64,000 nucleotides of DNA from Brachypodium distachyon. Taxonomy: Eukaryota > Streptophyta > Magnoliopsida > Poales > Poaceae. Both the position numbers and the translations under genes were made by a program. Positions 45,411-58,100 of the stretch are shown in pieces. Below the pieces are notes generated by a model, which saw only the letters and a program-made list of their open reading frames with translations, did no database searches and was not told where the DNA came from. The stretch spans positions 22,310,501-22,374,500 of the forward strand of contig NC_016132.3 in the NCBI RefSeq assembly GCF_000005505.3, given 5' to 3'. Position 1 is the stretch's first letter, and each line of letters opens with the position of its first letter.

Positions 45411-46421
45411 TGTTGTCGCACGGTGCTCCGACACCGGGGGCGTGCGGTCACGGCCCCCTTTTAGGTTCAGTAGGGGCGTCGGGGTTCACCCCGGCGATCG
45501 CCGGCTCGGCCGATGAGGCCCTGCAGGGCCGGCGAAATGAAGTACTGAAAGTGGGCGCTAATCAAGGAACAGATATACGCACGTTTTTACCCAGGATTGG
45601 GCCACCCGGAGGTGTAAAACCCTACGTCCTGCTTGTCGGAGCTGATATTGGTTGTGAATCAAGCGTTTACAGGTTTCCAGGTAAGTCCCCGGGTACACTC
45701 TCCCTTTGGCTAGCTACTCCTTACTATTCTCTGCTAAAACTAGAGGCCAACTGTGGGATGATCGAACTCAGCCGAACCCTACCGTCTACTGGGACCAACT
45801 GAGATTCCAACCCAACGAACCCTTTGATCGTTGGCGGGGGACCTCCTTTTATACTCAAGGGGATGTCACAGGTGCCACGGTGCATGAGCTACAAGTGTCG
45901 AGCGGAGAGGCATACAACTCCCCCCCGGTGAGCTGGTGGCGCGCATGGACGCCACCTCCGCCGCTAGGAGTCAAAAACCCTAGAGTAGGATTGGACAGCC
46001 ACTGTTCACTTGATCGGACGGGTAACGCCCCGTCGGTCGGCTCATTTAATGAGCCGTGCGCCTTACTCCTTGCCTCGGTGGGGCCGCGCACCCCACGCCC
46101 GCCAGGCGCCCACGTGGCGCTGTTGATCTGCCTACTGCGCCCTATGCTTAAGGCAGGGGCATGCGCCCGGGAACCCCCTGTCCCGGCAAGTCGCTCCCCG
46201 AGAAGCGCCCGGGCCCAACGCACCTGGGAACCTCCCCTCGGGAAGCGGCTTCCCAGGAGGTGCCCAGGCGGGAATATTCCTCGAAGCCCCACTAGCCCTT
46301 CCGGGCTGGTAGCTTGCCGGGCTGCTCGTAGCCGCTGCCCAGGATGGAACTTCCCTGGGAACACAGGGACGGGGCACACGCGTCGCGCAGCGGTGGTACC
46401 CCGGGTGCCACTGGTGTTACA
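45411..46421 (-). repeat. 3' LTR of element C, 1,011 bp
   Basis: It starts TGTTGTCGCACGG on the plus strand and ends GGTGTTACA. It keeps an intact TATAAAAG on the minus strand near 45,851-45,858, whereas the 5' LTR does not. Confidence 0.95.
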
Positions 46422-46436
46422 ATAGCCCCCGGGCGT
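46422..46436 (-). promoter_or_regulatory. Polypurine tract of element C
   Basis: On the minus strand CGCCCGGGGGCTAT lies immediately before the 3' LTR. The same motif precedes the LTRs of copies A, B and F, which identifies those LTRs as 3' LTRs. It is short for a polypurine tract, so the exact priming site is uncertain. Confidence 0.55.
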
Positions 46437-46714
46437 GGCCGGCATCACCTATTCCCGGAAGAGTCTTCCCCCTGGTCGGTTGCCGAGCTACGCCCTCAAA
46501 CGACGTGTGGGACCTGATTTGCCACGGGCCCGCGTCCCTTCGCTGCCCCGTGTACGGCGCCGTTACAAACGGAGTAGTGGGCGCGTGATTTCTGCCCTAA
46601 CTCCCCCCCTAAATAGGAAAGTTACGGCCACTCCGCACATTACTCCTCATGATTAGGAGTTATCCCCGCGCACCCGTAGGGTACGGAACCGGCCGTTACC
46701 AAACGGCCAGGTGT

Positions 46715-46721
46715 TATAAAG
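46715..46721 (+). promoter_or_regulatory. TATA box of antisense gene, copy C
   Basis: GTGTTATAAAGCTATTACTG lies 117 bp before the ATG at 46,832, as in copy B. It is on the strand opposite gag-pol and outside the LTR, so it would be a promoter separate from that of the LTR. Confidence 0.6.
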
Positions 46722-46831
46722 CTATTACTGTTGCCAAAAGGGGAAGAACACTCTGCCCCCATAGCCTTCGTCTTCGTCCCCTTCCGCATCTCGCATCCCT
46801 GCGCTCCTGCTAGCTTTTGCCCTCGCTTTCC

Positions 46832-49800
46832 ATGGCACCCCCCACCACCAGGAAGGGGAAGGAGGTCCAGGTCACAAAGAAAGCCGCGGCCAGCAAGAGT
46901 GAGGCGGCAACCAAGGTGGCCGCCGCCAAGGACCAGAAGAGGCAGGAGATGCGGGCCGCCTTCGCCTTCTTCCGCCCCGGCTACAACGGCGAGGTGCTGG
47001 GGAAGCTCCGGCACGCTGTCACCTCCAACTTCAGTGAGCACGGGGAGACGCTGATCTTCCCGGCGGGCGTCGAGCACCAGGACAATGACTTCCGGGTGTT
47101 CACGCGCTTCCTCCTCTCCTCCTATTCCTCCACGCACTGATGGAGTCTTACCAGCAGCGGGTGGCGCAGCTCCACCCCACGTCGCTATTACTCCTCGCCA
47201 CCTTCCAGTTCCTCTGCGAGGCGTTCGTGGGGGTGATGCCGTCGGTGGGGCTCTTCCACCACTACTTCTACCCCCGCATTGACAACGCGAAGGCAATGTC
47301 GTCGGGGGTGGTATTCCGTGCCCACGACCAGATGAAGTCCGAATTCATCGTCCGGTCGGGGAAGAAAATCGAAAAGGAGTGGCGGAGCGATTGGTGCTGG
47401 GTCCGAGTGGAGGACCCCCAGGAGTTCATCCAGTCGCCGACGGAGCTGACGCAACCCCAGAACGGCTGGCAGGACAGGTACCACGGTGACGCCGACCTCC
47501 TCCCCATCATGCAGAAGATCAAGGCGTTGCGGCTAGCGGGGCTCACCAACGTGGACGTGGTACGCCTTCGTCCATCGGCGCATAGCCCCGCTGCACCTAT
47601 GCTCCCGGCCCGCGTGGATGTACACGGGTCCCGGGGACAGGACGGCGTGGACCTGGAGACCCTCAGGACGTGGGTGAGGGGGATCTCCGGCGAGACCTTC
47701 CAATCAACGGAGTTCCCGCCGGCGGTTTCCTCCGTTCACGCCGGCGTCAAGCCGCTCAGCGACATCGTCGGCGCCTTCCCGCCCTGCAACGAGTGGGGGT
47801 TGATGGACGACACCCCCACCTGGGTCCCGCACGCTCCCCCGAAGGCACCCCGCGAGAAGTAGGTGCTCAAGGAGAGCGGGGGCGGATCTGAGCCCAGCTG
47901 GCCCTCCCTCCAGTCGCTGGACGACGAGGCGGGCTAGGCGGCTGCGTCCCCGGAGGTCGTCGCCATGGACGACGACGACGAAAGCAGCGACAGCCTGATC
48001 GTGAGGAGATCGAGGGCGTTTGCAGTGGCCGCCGCCCTCTCCTCGACGGTGACGTCCGCCCCGGCCGCGGCCACCAACCTTGCGGTGGCGGCCCCTTCAG
48101 TGGCGCCCGTCGGCACCTTGGCGGCATCCGCGGCCACAGGGGCCGCGGGCGCCTTGGCGGCGGCCTCCGCCTCAGCGGCAGCCGCCAGCACCGCGGCCGC
48201 CGCCGGTCCCGGGGCGCCCGCCGGTACTCCGGCCCCGCCCGCGTTCGCAGGGGTCGCCGGAGTCTTGGCAACGGCCTTTGCCCCAGTTGCGGGAGCCTCC
48301 CCAAGGTCGGCTCCCGGCACCGCGGCGGCATCACCGTCGACACCCGGGATTCTCCGGGTCACGACGACTCCGCGGGCGCTTACGGCGCCACCTGCTCGGG
48401 GGGTCTTCCGGGGCTTCGCGCTCCGGCGTAACCCCCCGAAGTCCAACTTGCCAGCGGGTGCCAGCAAGAGGGTGAGGAGCGATTCCCCGCCCGGCACGCC
48501 AAGCAAGAGGGCGCGCGCCGAGGCCCACGGCGCCGCCGACCACACCGCCGCAGGGGTCGGCCGCGACGCGATCACGCCCCTTGACGGCCCAGCCCCCACG
48601 GAGGCAGGGCCGGCAACTGGTATGTCTTCGTTACTTTTCTGCAGCTGCAATTTTTGTTAGCAAAACTCATTAACGTACCTCTTTTCGCAGTGAGCGCCAG
48701 CTCGCCCGCGGCAAGCCTCTTGGACGCTCCCGCCGGCGCGGGAGAGGCAGGAGGGGCTCCCCTCGCAAGCCCGATGGCCGCGCAAGGTAACCATCCTGGT
48801 CACCTTTGTCCGTTTTTAACAGCCCCATTACTTGTCGATCCTCATGCTTCTCATCATCGCAGGCGCAAGTGCGCCCAAGCCTGGAACGGGCGTGACCGTG
48901 GTCGATCTTGACCCGGTCATCGAAGTTGCAGGGGCGGAGGTGGAGCCGGAACCGGCTCTCACATCAAGCCCCGCCGCGGCGGAGACAGTGGCTGCGGTGG
49001 ATACCGCCGCCACTGTGACGGCGCCCGGCGACGCACCCACAGCTGCGGACGCGACTGGCGCGAGCTCACCTGCCGCCCAGCAGGGGGCAGCCCTCGCCAG
49101 GCGCAGGGAGGCTTCCCCGGCCCTGGGGTCCCTGGTCGCAGGCGCAGGGGAAGTTGCCGGGGAAGGACAACAAGACCCCCGGGAGCAGGCTGGCGACCCT
49201 GCGCACAGCCCCACATCGGTAGCGGGGGCTTCATCGTCCTCGGCTGCTCTCCCCGGTACCGACGTCAGCACCCTCGCCGGGTCGCTTGGAACCCCCTCAC
49301 CTGGGATCCGAGCATCTTCGAGCGGGGGCACCGGTTCTTGGATGCCGTTAGGGACCAGCAACAGGCCTTCGTCACCTCCTTCAATGAGGTGAGGGAGCAC
49401 CACGCCGCCGCCAAGAATCAACTTGGCCAGGTGCGGGAGACCGTGGAGAGAGAGAGCGGCGGGAACTGTCCAGGCTGCGCGAGGAGACGGGCCTCACCGA
49501 GGATGAGGCGCGGCTGGAACTGTTCGACCTGCAGGTGGCGGAAGTGGACGGGAAAGATGTCACGACGTTGATCCCCTTCTTCTCCGATCTGGTGGGAAAG
49601 CTTGGGGCGCTCGACGTCTGGATCGCCCAGTACGGCGCCAACGAAGTCGCCAACTGCGCTCGGAAGGTTGCCGGGACAATCCTCCCGCGGATTCATCTCC
49701 GGGACCCGGAGTTTCCCTTCGAGTCCCTGCTGGACGCTTGGTCTGACAGCGAGGACGAGCCCACGCACACCCAAGCAGTGCGCGAGTTCGTCGATGAGAT

Positions 49801-49873
49801 GGTCGAGCGGATGCAGATGAAGCCGGAGCCCGATCTCCCCGCGGACCCCCCAGCCGAAGACGGCGGCGACTAG
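46832..49873 (+). pseudogene. Antisense Transposase_28-like/coiled-coil gene of element C, three exons
   Basis: Exons are 46,832-48,619, 48,691-48,786 and 48,863-49,873. Intron 1 (71 bp, ACTG|GTATGT to TTTCGCAG|TGAGC) and intron 2 (76 bp, CAAG|GTAACC to ATCGCAG|GCGCA) are both phase 1, and the frame continues across each. Exon 1: basic leader, Transposase_28-like domain (GYNGEVLGKLRHAV, FQFLCEAFVGVMPSVGLFHH, EKEWRSDWCWVRVEDPQEF), acidic DDDDESSDS, Ala/Pro-rich part. Exon 2 is short (ASSPAASLLDAPAGAGEAG). Exon 3: acidic/Ala-rich, a coiled coil much shorter than in copy B (internal deletion near 49,520), then VGKLGALDVWIAQYGANEV, LLDAWSDSEDEPTHT and a Pro/Glu-rich tail before TAG. Defects: a 19-bp deletion near 47,117, TAG at about 47,860 and 47,935, and one frameshift near 49,280. 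The antisense location between pol and 3' LTR is known for Tat elements such as maize Grande. The role of the protein is unknown. Confidence 0.8.
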
Positions 49874-52149
49874 TTGCCGCAGCCCTCAGCCGTGCTTGTT
49901 GCTCCCCGATGTATCTTTTTTTGTTTGCTTTCCCTGGAAGTGTGGCGCTTAGCGCTGTCTGAACAATTATACTCCGGATTAGGCCATGTAATCGTTCGAC
50001 TCTTAGTCAATCAAGTTTTTTGACATGTTCATTGTTCCCGGTGCTGTCTAGCGGGGTGGCCCTTTTAGCCTTTCCGCATTTTGCCGTGTGTTGCAGGGGA
50101 CTCGCGCCTCACCCTTGACCAGACCAAGGACCCGGGACGGACCCGCGGTGCCAACCTGGGGCCAAGCGGTAGCGGGGAGCCACTCCACTTGCAGTGTAAT
50201 TCCTCCAAGCCGTGGCCTTCCGGGAGGGACCCGCGAAGCCACACGGGGAGCGCACTTCCCCCGCAAGCGTCCTTTTAACACTCCGGCTACGCGCAGGATC
50301 TGGGGCCACACCCAATGAGACAGCACTCCATTTCGTTCAGTTCTTAGTGAATTCAGCGTTCACGTTCAGGTACTTAGCTTTTCCGTTCAGTCCAATGCCT
50401 CGTGCCGCTTGGCGGAAAAGAGCGCCTGGAGCACTGCCTTGGCAGGGATCCACCTCGGGTGCCTATTCAAGGAAAACTATTTCTGAGGGATGCGGCAGGA
50501 ACGCGGGGGCAGGATCGCCGCCAGCGGCAACCGCCGCCGACGATGCTACCACCACGCTCATGCAGCAGCCCCCGCCTTCAGGGAGGGACCCTGGAATAGG
50601 AGGACTCCGCCCCGGGAGTGGCTGCAAGACGGCTATAACGTCCTCGCCGTCAGCTGCACCCCACCCTGGCGGCGGGCACGGGTGGCAAGGAAGTTATAGC
50701 TTCCCAGCGACAGCCCCCACAACTCGGGAGACCTGGTTTTTCTGGGGAGCTCGTCCCGAGGGTCGTAACAGCCCTCGTTGCCCGGGAGCAAAACTGCTCG
50801 AGGGCCGTGGCAGGGACGCAACGACCCGCACCCGAAATAAGGCTCTCTCAAGGGGGATGCGGCCGGGACACTATGATAGTGCACCCGTCGGCACAAGGCA
50901 CGGATGGCATGCACTACCATAGAGTCTCCGTGGCAGCCCCTGCTCCTTGCGGAGGTGCCTTATGGAGGGATGCGGCAAGGGCACTGCAGTAATGCACCCC
51001 GTCGGCGCCGGACGCTGATGGGATGCACCACCAAAGTGCCTCCGCGGCAAACCTCACCCAGGAGCCACCCCGCTTGAGGAGGCGCGGCAGGAGCACGGCG
51101 GCGGTGCACCCGTCAGTGCAGAACGCTGATGGCATGCACTACCACCGTGCCTCTGCGACGCCCCTCGAGGCGGGCTCGATGGGGTGATACGGCAAGGGCG
51201 CGATGGCCGTGCACCCGTCGGCGCTAAGCGCCGATGGATTGCACCCCCATCGCGCCTCCGTGGCACCGCCCGCCTTAATGGCCCCTTACTCGGCTTCGCT
51301 CTGAGCCATTCCGTGGCTGGGGCGTGCCTTTTATAGGCGCGGGAGGGGGGTTTGCCACCGCGCGCGATGGATCCGCGCAGCACCCGTGGCACCCCTCCCT
51401 TGAAACGCGGTACAGTCTCCGCCACCATGGATGCCAAGCAACTATGGTACACGTGGCGGCGCCCTCCCAGGTCAGAAGCCTCGGAGTGCGGTGAGTCTCT
51501 TGTGTTGCAGTCGTTCCGCACCACAAGGCATCGGTGCATGCCACGACCCGTGGGCAGCCCACGGGCACCAAAGTGCACAAGATTCCACCCTTTTCTGCAG
51601 GTTAGATTCTTACCAGGCCCGAGGTGCTGCAATTTTTTTTCGAAATTCACGAAAATACACAAATCAACACAGACAAACTCCTCCTGCCTCCCAGTCCCCG
51701 GGCACAAAGGGGTCGATGCCAAACTTGGATGTGAGCATTTCATTTCCCAGGCACAGCTACTGCGCAGTGCACGTTGCGGGAAGCCCGGCAACTGCACGTC
51801 CCGTGATGCACGTTGCGGGAAGCCCGGCAACTGCATGTCCAGTGATGCACGTTGTGGGAAGCCCGGCAACTACATGTCCCGTGCCGGAACGATCCGGTAA
51901 CGGGTTTATGTTTTCGAGGCTCCAACACCCTCCTACTCACAACCAAGTATGGAAAGGCACTTTTGTGCACTTAAAGCAGGACACAGAAGAAGGAGGAACA
52001 TGCGAATAAACAAGGCGAATTCAAAGCTCAGGGGCGAAACACTTATCTTTATTCACAATAACTAGTGGTTTACACACGGGGGCTGCCCGGCTACACTAGT
52101 TCGAGAGGTATGCATCGGCGGCATCACCTGAGGGTCGGGCTCCGCCGCT
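49874..52149. other. Repeat-rich spacer of element C between antisense gene and pol
   Basis: The first 250 bp after the antisense stop match the 3' flank in copy E (GAACAATTA...CCATGTAA), so they are probably its 3' UTR. From 50,850 to 51,280 related units with CACCCGTCGGCGC, GATGGGATGCACCACC and GCCTCCGCGGCA repeat about every 100-120 bp. The open frame at 51,054-51,869 (minus) follows these repeats and is unlikely to be a gene. 52,040-52,149 is the short flank after the pol stop. Confidence 0.6.
51769..51885. repeat. 39-bp tandem repeat, three copies
   Basis: The unit GCACGTTGCGGGAAGCCCGG plus CAACTGCATGTCCCGTGAT repeats three times with few changes. On the minus strand it would encode a 13-residue repeat (LPGFPQRASRDVQ), an effect of the 39-bp period. 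Confidence 0.9.
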
Positions 52150-55100
52150 TCATGGGTAGAACTTGCGCAAGTGCTCAATATTCCAACTATTGGGCACCGG
52201 CAAGCCGTCTTCGGTTTCCTGCCGGACAGCCCCCGGCCTGGTCACCTGCACTACCCGGAAGGGGCCCTCCCATTTCGGAGTCAACTTGTTCCCGGCCTTC
52301 GTTCGTTGTATCGGGCGCAGGACAAGGTCTCCGTTCTCGAGCCCCCAGGGACGGACTCGCCTATCGTGATAATGACGGAGTCCCTGCTGGTAGCGCGCGG
52401 CTCGCACAGCAGCCCGGCATCGAAGCTCTTCGATGAAGTTTAGATCGTCCACCCTTTGCTCGTGTTGGCTGGTGTCGCCGTACGCGCGTACCCGGGGAGA
52501 TCCGTGCTTGAGCTCGAGGGGCAGCACCGCTTCTGCCCCGTAGACAAAGGCAAAAGGAGTCTCGCCCGTCGCCCGACTAGGTGTGGTCCGGATCGACCAC
52601 AGCACGGGCTGGAGTTCTTCGACCCAGTGTTTCCCGTGGCCTTTGAGCTTGTCAAAGGTTCTCGTCTTGAGCCCCCACAGCACCTCTGCATTGGCTCGCT
52701 CCGCCTGTCCATTCCTCCTCGGATGAGCAATAGACGCGAAGCGCAGCTTAATGCCCATGTCTTCGCAATAGGCTTGGAACGCTGCGCTTGTGAATTGTGT
52801 GCCGTGTCGGTGATGATGCTGTTAGGCACACCAAACCGGCACACAATGCCTCTGAAGACCTTGATGGCCGCCTGGGCGGTCACCTTCCGCACTGGTTCCA
52901 CCTCCACCCACTTGGAGAACTTGTCGATGGCTATGAACAAATATTCGTAACCGCCAGCCGCCGTTGGTAGCTTACCGACGATGTCGAGCCCCCAGACCGC
53001 GAACGGCCACGAGGAAGGGATGACATGCAGGGCCTGTGCCGGCTGGTTGCTCTTTTTCGAATGGAACTGGCATGCTTCGCAAGTCCTCACCAGTCGCTCG
53101 GCATCGGCCAGGGCCGTGGGCCAGTAGAAGCCGTGCCGAAACGCTTTGCCCGCTAAAGCCCGAGAAGCCACATGGTGTGAACATGTGCCTCGGTGTATGT
53201 CCTCCAACAGTGCGCGCCCTTCATCCTGCAGCACGCAGATAAGCTTGACACCGTTCGCACGCCTGCGGTAGAGGTTCCCATCCACCATAGTGTACATCTT
53301 GGCTTGCCGCGCTACTCATTCCGCGGCGACGTCATCTTCCGGGAGAGCCCCTCCTTTCAAGTAGTGGGCGATCTCTTCCGCCCAGAGAGGGATCTCCCTG
53401 CCAACGCATGCCGCTATGTCAGCGGCATGGACCCCTGCTGCTGCAGGGGTTCCTTCGGTTGCCGGAGGGGCGTCCCCAGTAGCCGGCTGGGGGGCGACGG
53501 AAGGAGCCACTTGCTTCTGATAGAACACCCCCGCCGGAGGTTTCCGGCGCTCTGCTGCCATCATGGCCAGCTCGTCAGCAGCGAAGTTATCCTTCCGCTT
53601 GACGTGCTCGAAACGCAAACCTTTGAACTTACGTTCTATCATGCGGACCTCCTCCATGTACGGCGTCATTTGCGGGCAGTCGTAGTCCTTGTTCACCTGG
53701 TTGATCACGAGCTGGGAATCGTCGCGAACAACTAGGCGCTTAATGTCGAGGGCGACCGCCGCCCGCAACCCGGCAAGCAGGCCCTCGTATTCCGCCGTGT
53801 TGTTGGTGGAGTTCGCGAAGTCGAGTTGGACAGCGAACCTCAACTGGTCCCCTGTCGGTGACTCGATGACGACCCCGGCGCTTGCTCCTTGGAGACTGAA
53901 CGCGCCGTCGAAGTAGAGAACCCAGTGGCCTCGTCCAGCTTGCCGGGCAGGCTGTTCTCCGGTTCATTCTCTTCCACACCCGTAGACGTCCATTCCGCGA
54001 CGAAGTCCGCCAAGGCTGCGCACTTAACGCTTTTGGAGTTGGCGAAATGGAGGTCGAACTCCAACAACTCCATCCTCCATTCAGCCACCCTCCCGGTGGC
54101 TTCACGGTTGGTGAGGGCCCGCTCAAGGCCGAACCCGGACACCACCGTGACGCGGTGCGCCTGAAAGTAGTGGCGCAGCTTGCCGGACGCAAGGAGAATC
54201 CCCAGAAGGAGATTCTGTACTTGCGGGTACCTCGTCCGCGCGTCACGCAGCACCGTACTCACGAAGTACACCAGGTGCTCCGCCAACCGCTTCCGCGGTG
54301 CTGAGGTTGCCGACTCGGGGGTAGTCCCCGAGTACGAGGCGGTTACCGGGGGCCGCTCCGCCCCCTGCCCCGCAGCCTCAGTCCCCGGGACATCTTCCTC
54401 CCTCTCGGCAACCAGCACCGAGCCGACCACCTGGTCAGTCGCCGCTAGGTAGAGTAGCAACGGCTCGCTCGGCTTGGGGGCGACAAGGACGGGCGGTGAC
54501 CTCAGGTACTGTTTGAGTTCCCGAAACGCCGCCTCGGCCTCGGGAGTCCAGTTGACTGGACCCTTCTTCTTCATCACCTTGAAGAAAGGCAGGGTACGCT
54601 CGCCCAGCCTGGAGATGAAACATCCCAGCGCGGCAACACAGCCGTTGAGGCGCTGGACATCCTTCAGCTTGCGGGGGGCCTCCATCTTCTCGATGGCCTC
54701 TATCTTGCTCGAGTTGGCCTGTATCCCCCTATGTGAAACCAAGAAACCCAGAAGCTGCCCAGAGTTGACACCAAAGGTGCACTTATCAGGGTTCAGCTTG
54801 AGCTTGATCCTGCGGAGGTTGTCGAACGTCTCCCGCAGGTCATCAATCAGCGAGTCCTCACGCTTTGATTTGATGACGATGTCGTCGATGTAGGCCTCCG
54901 CGTTGCGGCCTAGCTGGGGCCCCAAACATTCTCGCAGGGTGCGCTGAAATGTGGAGCCCGCTTTATTCAACCCGAAAGGCATGCATGTATAACAATAACA
55001 GCCAACCAGGGTGATGAACGCTGTCTTTTCCTCATCCTCGACCGCCATCTTGATTTGATGGTAGCCGGAGAAAGCATCCAGAAAACTCAGCAAGTCACAA

Positions 55101-58100
55101 CCAGCGGTAGAATCAACAATTTGATCGATACGGGTACAGGGAAGGGATCCTTGGAGCATGCGCGATTAAGATCAGTAAAATCTACAAACATGTGAAGGTT
55201 ATTCCCTGCTTTACACACTACTACCGAGGTTAGCCAGCCAAGTAGGGTACAGAACTTCCCTGATCGCCCCGGCAGCCTTGAGCTTGTCCACCTCTTGCTT
55301 GATGAAATCCTTATGCTCTTGTGCTTGCTGCCAAATCTTCTGCTTGACGGGGCGCGCGTCCGGGCGCACCGCGAGCCGATGCTCAATCACCTCCCTGGGG
55401 ACTCTGGGAAGATCCGACGGTTCCCAGGTGAACACGTCGGCGTTATCCCGGAGGAAAGTGATGAGGTCCTTGAGGTCGCACCTGATGGAGAGGACTCCAT
55501 AGACGGACGGCATCTTCATCACGCCATAGGCGCAATGCGTGGCCGCCATGAACCTAATCAGCGTTGGCCGACCAAGGATCCCGTTGTAGGGCAACGGGGT
55601 ATGCGCCACGTCGAACACTATGTGTTCGGTCCTGAACGCTTCCCGGGATCCGAAGGTGACCGGCAGCGTGATGCGTCCTAGCGGGCGCACGATCCCGGGG
55701 TTCACCCCCCGGAACGGGTCGGTGGGCTTCAGCTGCTCCACTGGCAACTAGAGTTTTTCCACCAGCTTGGCGGACAGGAGGTTAAGCCCCGTTCCGTTGT
55801 CCACCAGCACCTTGGTCACCGTCATGTTGCTAATGATCGGCGAGACGACGAAGGGTATTACCCCTGAACCAATTGCCGTGCTGGGTGATCGTCGGTGCTG
55901 AAGGTGATCGGCACGTGCGACCACCTCAGCGGCTATTGCGGCTCCGCATCCGGCAACAGTGCGCACACGTCGTGGGTGAGGCGCTTCACCGCGGCGTGGG
56001 ATGAGAGAGCGTAAGCTCCCCCATGGATGCAGGCGACGCCACGAGGCTCCTGGAAGCCCGGCTCGTCGCCGCCAGTACAGTCGGACTCGTGCTGCTCCTC
56101 AGCGCGTGCCCTGTCGCGTCCCCGGGGTGGGCGTTCCCGCCCAGCGCGGGGCTGACCACGCCCCCCTTGGGGTTCATCCCTGCCGGCACCGCCGCCGGCA
56201 GGCCTTGGCCCCGCCCTGGGGTCGTTCGGGCAGTCTCGGGAGACATGCCCGATGTCGCCAGAGTTGAAGTAGGCGCCGGCGGCAAGGCGCTTCTCATGGC
56301 GCTGCTCCCGCCGCCGCTTGATCCCCTGCAGAACGCGGCAGTTCTGCGCGTCGTGGGTGGAGGTGCTGTGGATGGGGCAGCGGGGCGCGTCGCCCTGCTT
56401 CCCGCCAGATCCGCCACCCAGCGAGGCCTTCTTCGCAGGCCTTGCGGCAGGAGCCCCCGAGTCCGCAGCGAGAACTTGCTTCCGCTGCGCTTGCGGGAAC
56501 CCTTCTTCTGCGAACCCTCGCCAGGGCGCGCGGCAGCCTTAGCGGCTAGCTCGGGCGCTAGGCGCCCTTCCTCGGCCATGGCGCATTTGTGCGCCAGGGC
56601 GTACAGGTCCTACGTCGTCCGGATCCGATGCGTGCTCAGCTTCTTGCACATCTTGGGATCACGGACGTTGATGGCGAAGGTGTTGATGATGGCAGCCGCC
56701 TCCGCCTCTGGGATGGAATAGGAGAGGTTGGAGAAGCGGTTAACGAAGGCCCGCAACGTCTCTCCCGGCTTCTGCACAATAGTGTGTAGCCACGCCATGG
56801 TTCCCGGGCGCTTATAGCCGCCCTGGAACGCGCTCACGAACGGCTCGCGCAGGTCCGCCCAAGTGGCGATGGACCCGGCGGGCAGGTGGAGCAGCCAGGT
56901 TCGCGCTGATTCTTTCAGGACCATCAGGAACTAGTTGGCCCTGACCTTGTCGTCATCGTCGATGGCGTGCATACCCAATGTGTAGGTCAGGAGGAAATCC
57001 TTGGGGTTGGCGGTCCCGTCGTATGTACCGAGCGTGGGCGCTCGGAACTTACGGGGCCACGTCACCCGCCGCAACTCGCGCGTGAACGCGCTGCAACCGT
57101 CCTCGGGGCCCAGGGGAGCGTCTTCCTGCTCCGGTGGGCGTTGGCACTCTACCTCGCGCCAGCGCCGGCGCTCCAAGCGCTGGCGTAAATCCTCTTGCTG
57201 GCGGGCATTCAAGATGCCGCACGCATCGCCCCCAGGAACGGTGGGCGACGAGTTCGAGGACCCCTCCGGGCCCCTGTCTCCTTGTGTAACATCCCAAATT
57301 TTTCAAATTCGGATGTTCGCACCTTTACATTTCTTATGCATATCACCTTGATCATATCTTAAAATATTGGTGTTCATTATGATGCATTATTGAAAGTGTT
57401 TGAAATGGTATTTTGGAATGTGATAGGTAGATAGAAATTGAATTGAGAATTTTCTAGAGTCTAAAAACGTATTTTAGGATTTTATTTGGGTTTATTTAAA
57501 GCTTAGAAACATTAAAACTATTTTTACAAATTTACTTTTGAGTGGGAATAATTTTCCTGGACTCTAAATGAAATATATTATTTTACAGAATTTTTGGGAA
57601 TTTTTCTGAAACCATTTGATATTTTAAATGAGTTAAATGGAATTTCGGGTGAATTATAGATCCTGAAAAGCAATTTTTATATTTTTTTTCTTTTATTCTT
57701 TTTCTTTTTCTCTGAAAATACGCTTTCTCCGCAGGGAAACGTATTCTCGGGAAATACGCTTTCAATCTCTTCTCTCTCTCACTGACAGGTGGGGCCCACC
57801 TGTCATCTTCTCCCTCATCTCCGCCGTCTCCAACCGCCGCCGGCGCCGCGCCCGGCCGCGCTCCCGCCGCCGCCCGCGCTCGCCTGCCCGCTTGCCCGCG
57901 CCCCTGCTCGTCGCCCCCACGCACCTGCGCGCGCCGCCGCCGCCGCTCGCACCGCCGCTGCTCGCCGCGCGTGCCCGCCTGCCCGCTCGGCCGCGCCAAC
58001 CCCGCCGACGGCCGCGTCGCCCATGCAGCCGCTGCCGCCGCTCGCCCGCGCGCGCCTGCGTGTGCCCCCACGTCCCCGCCCGCGCGCCCGCGCCCGCGCG

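Noticed and set aside
51054..51869. 271-codon minus-strand ORF in the spacer of element C
   Set aside because: Driven by tandem repeats and low-complexity sequence; no counterpart in copy E.
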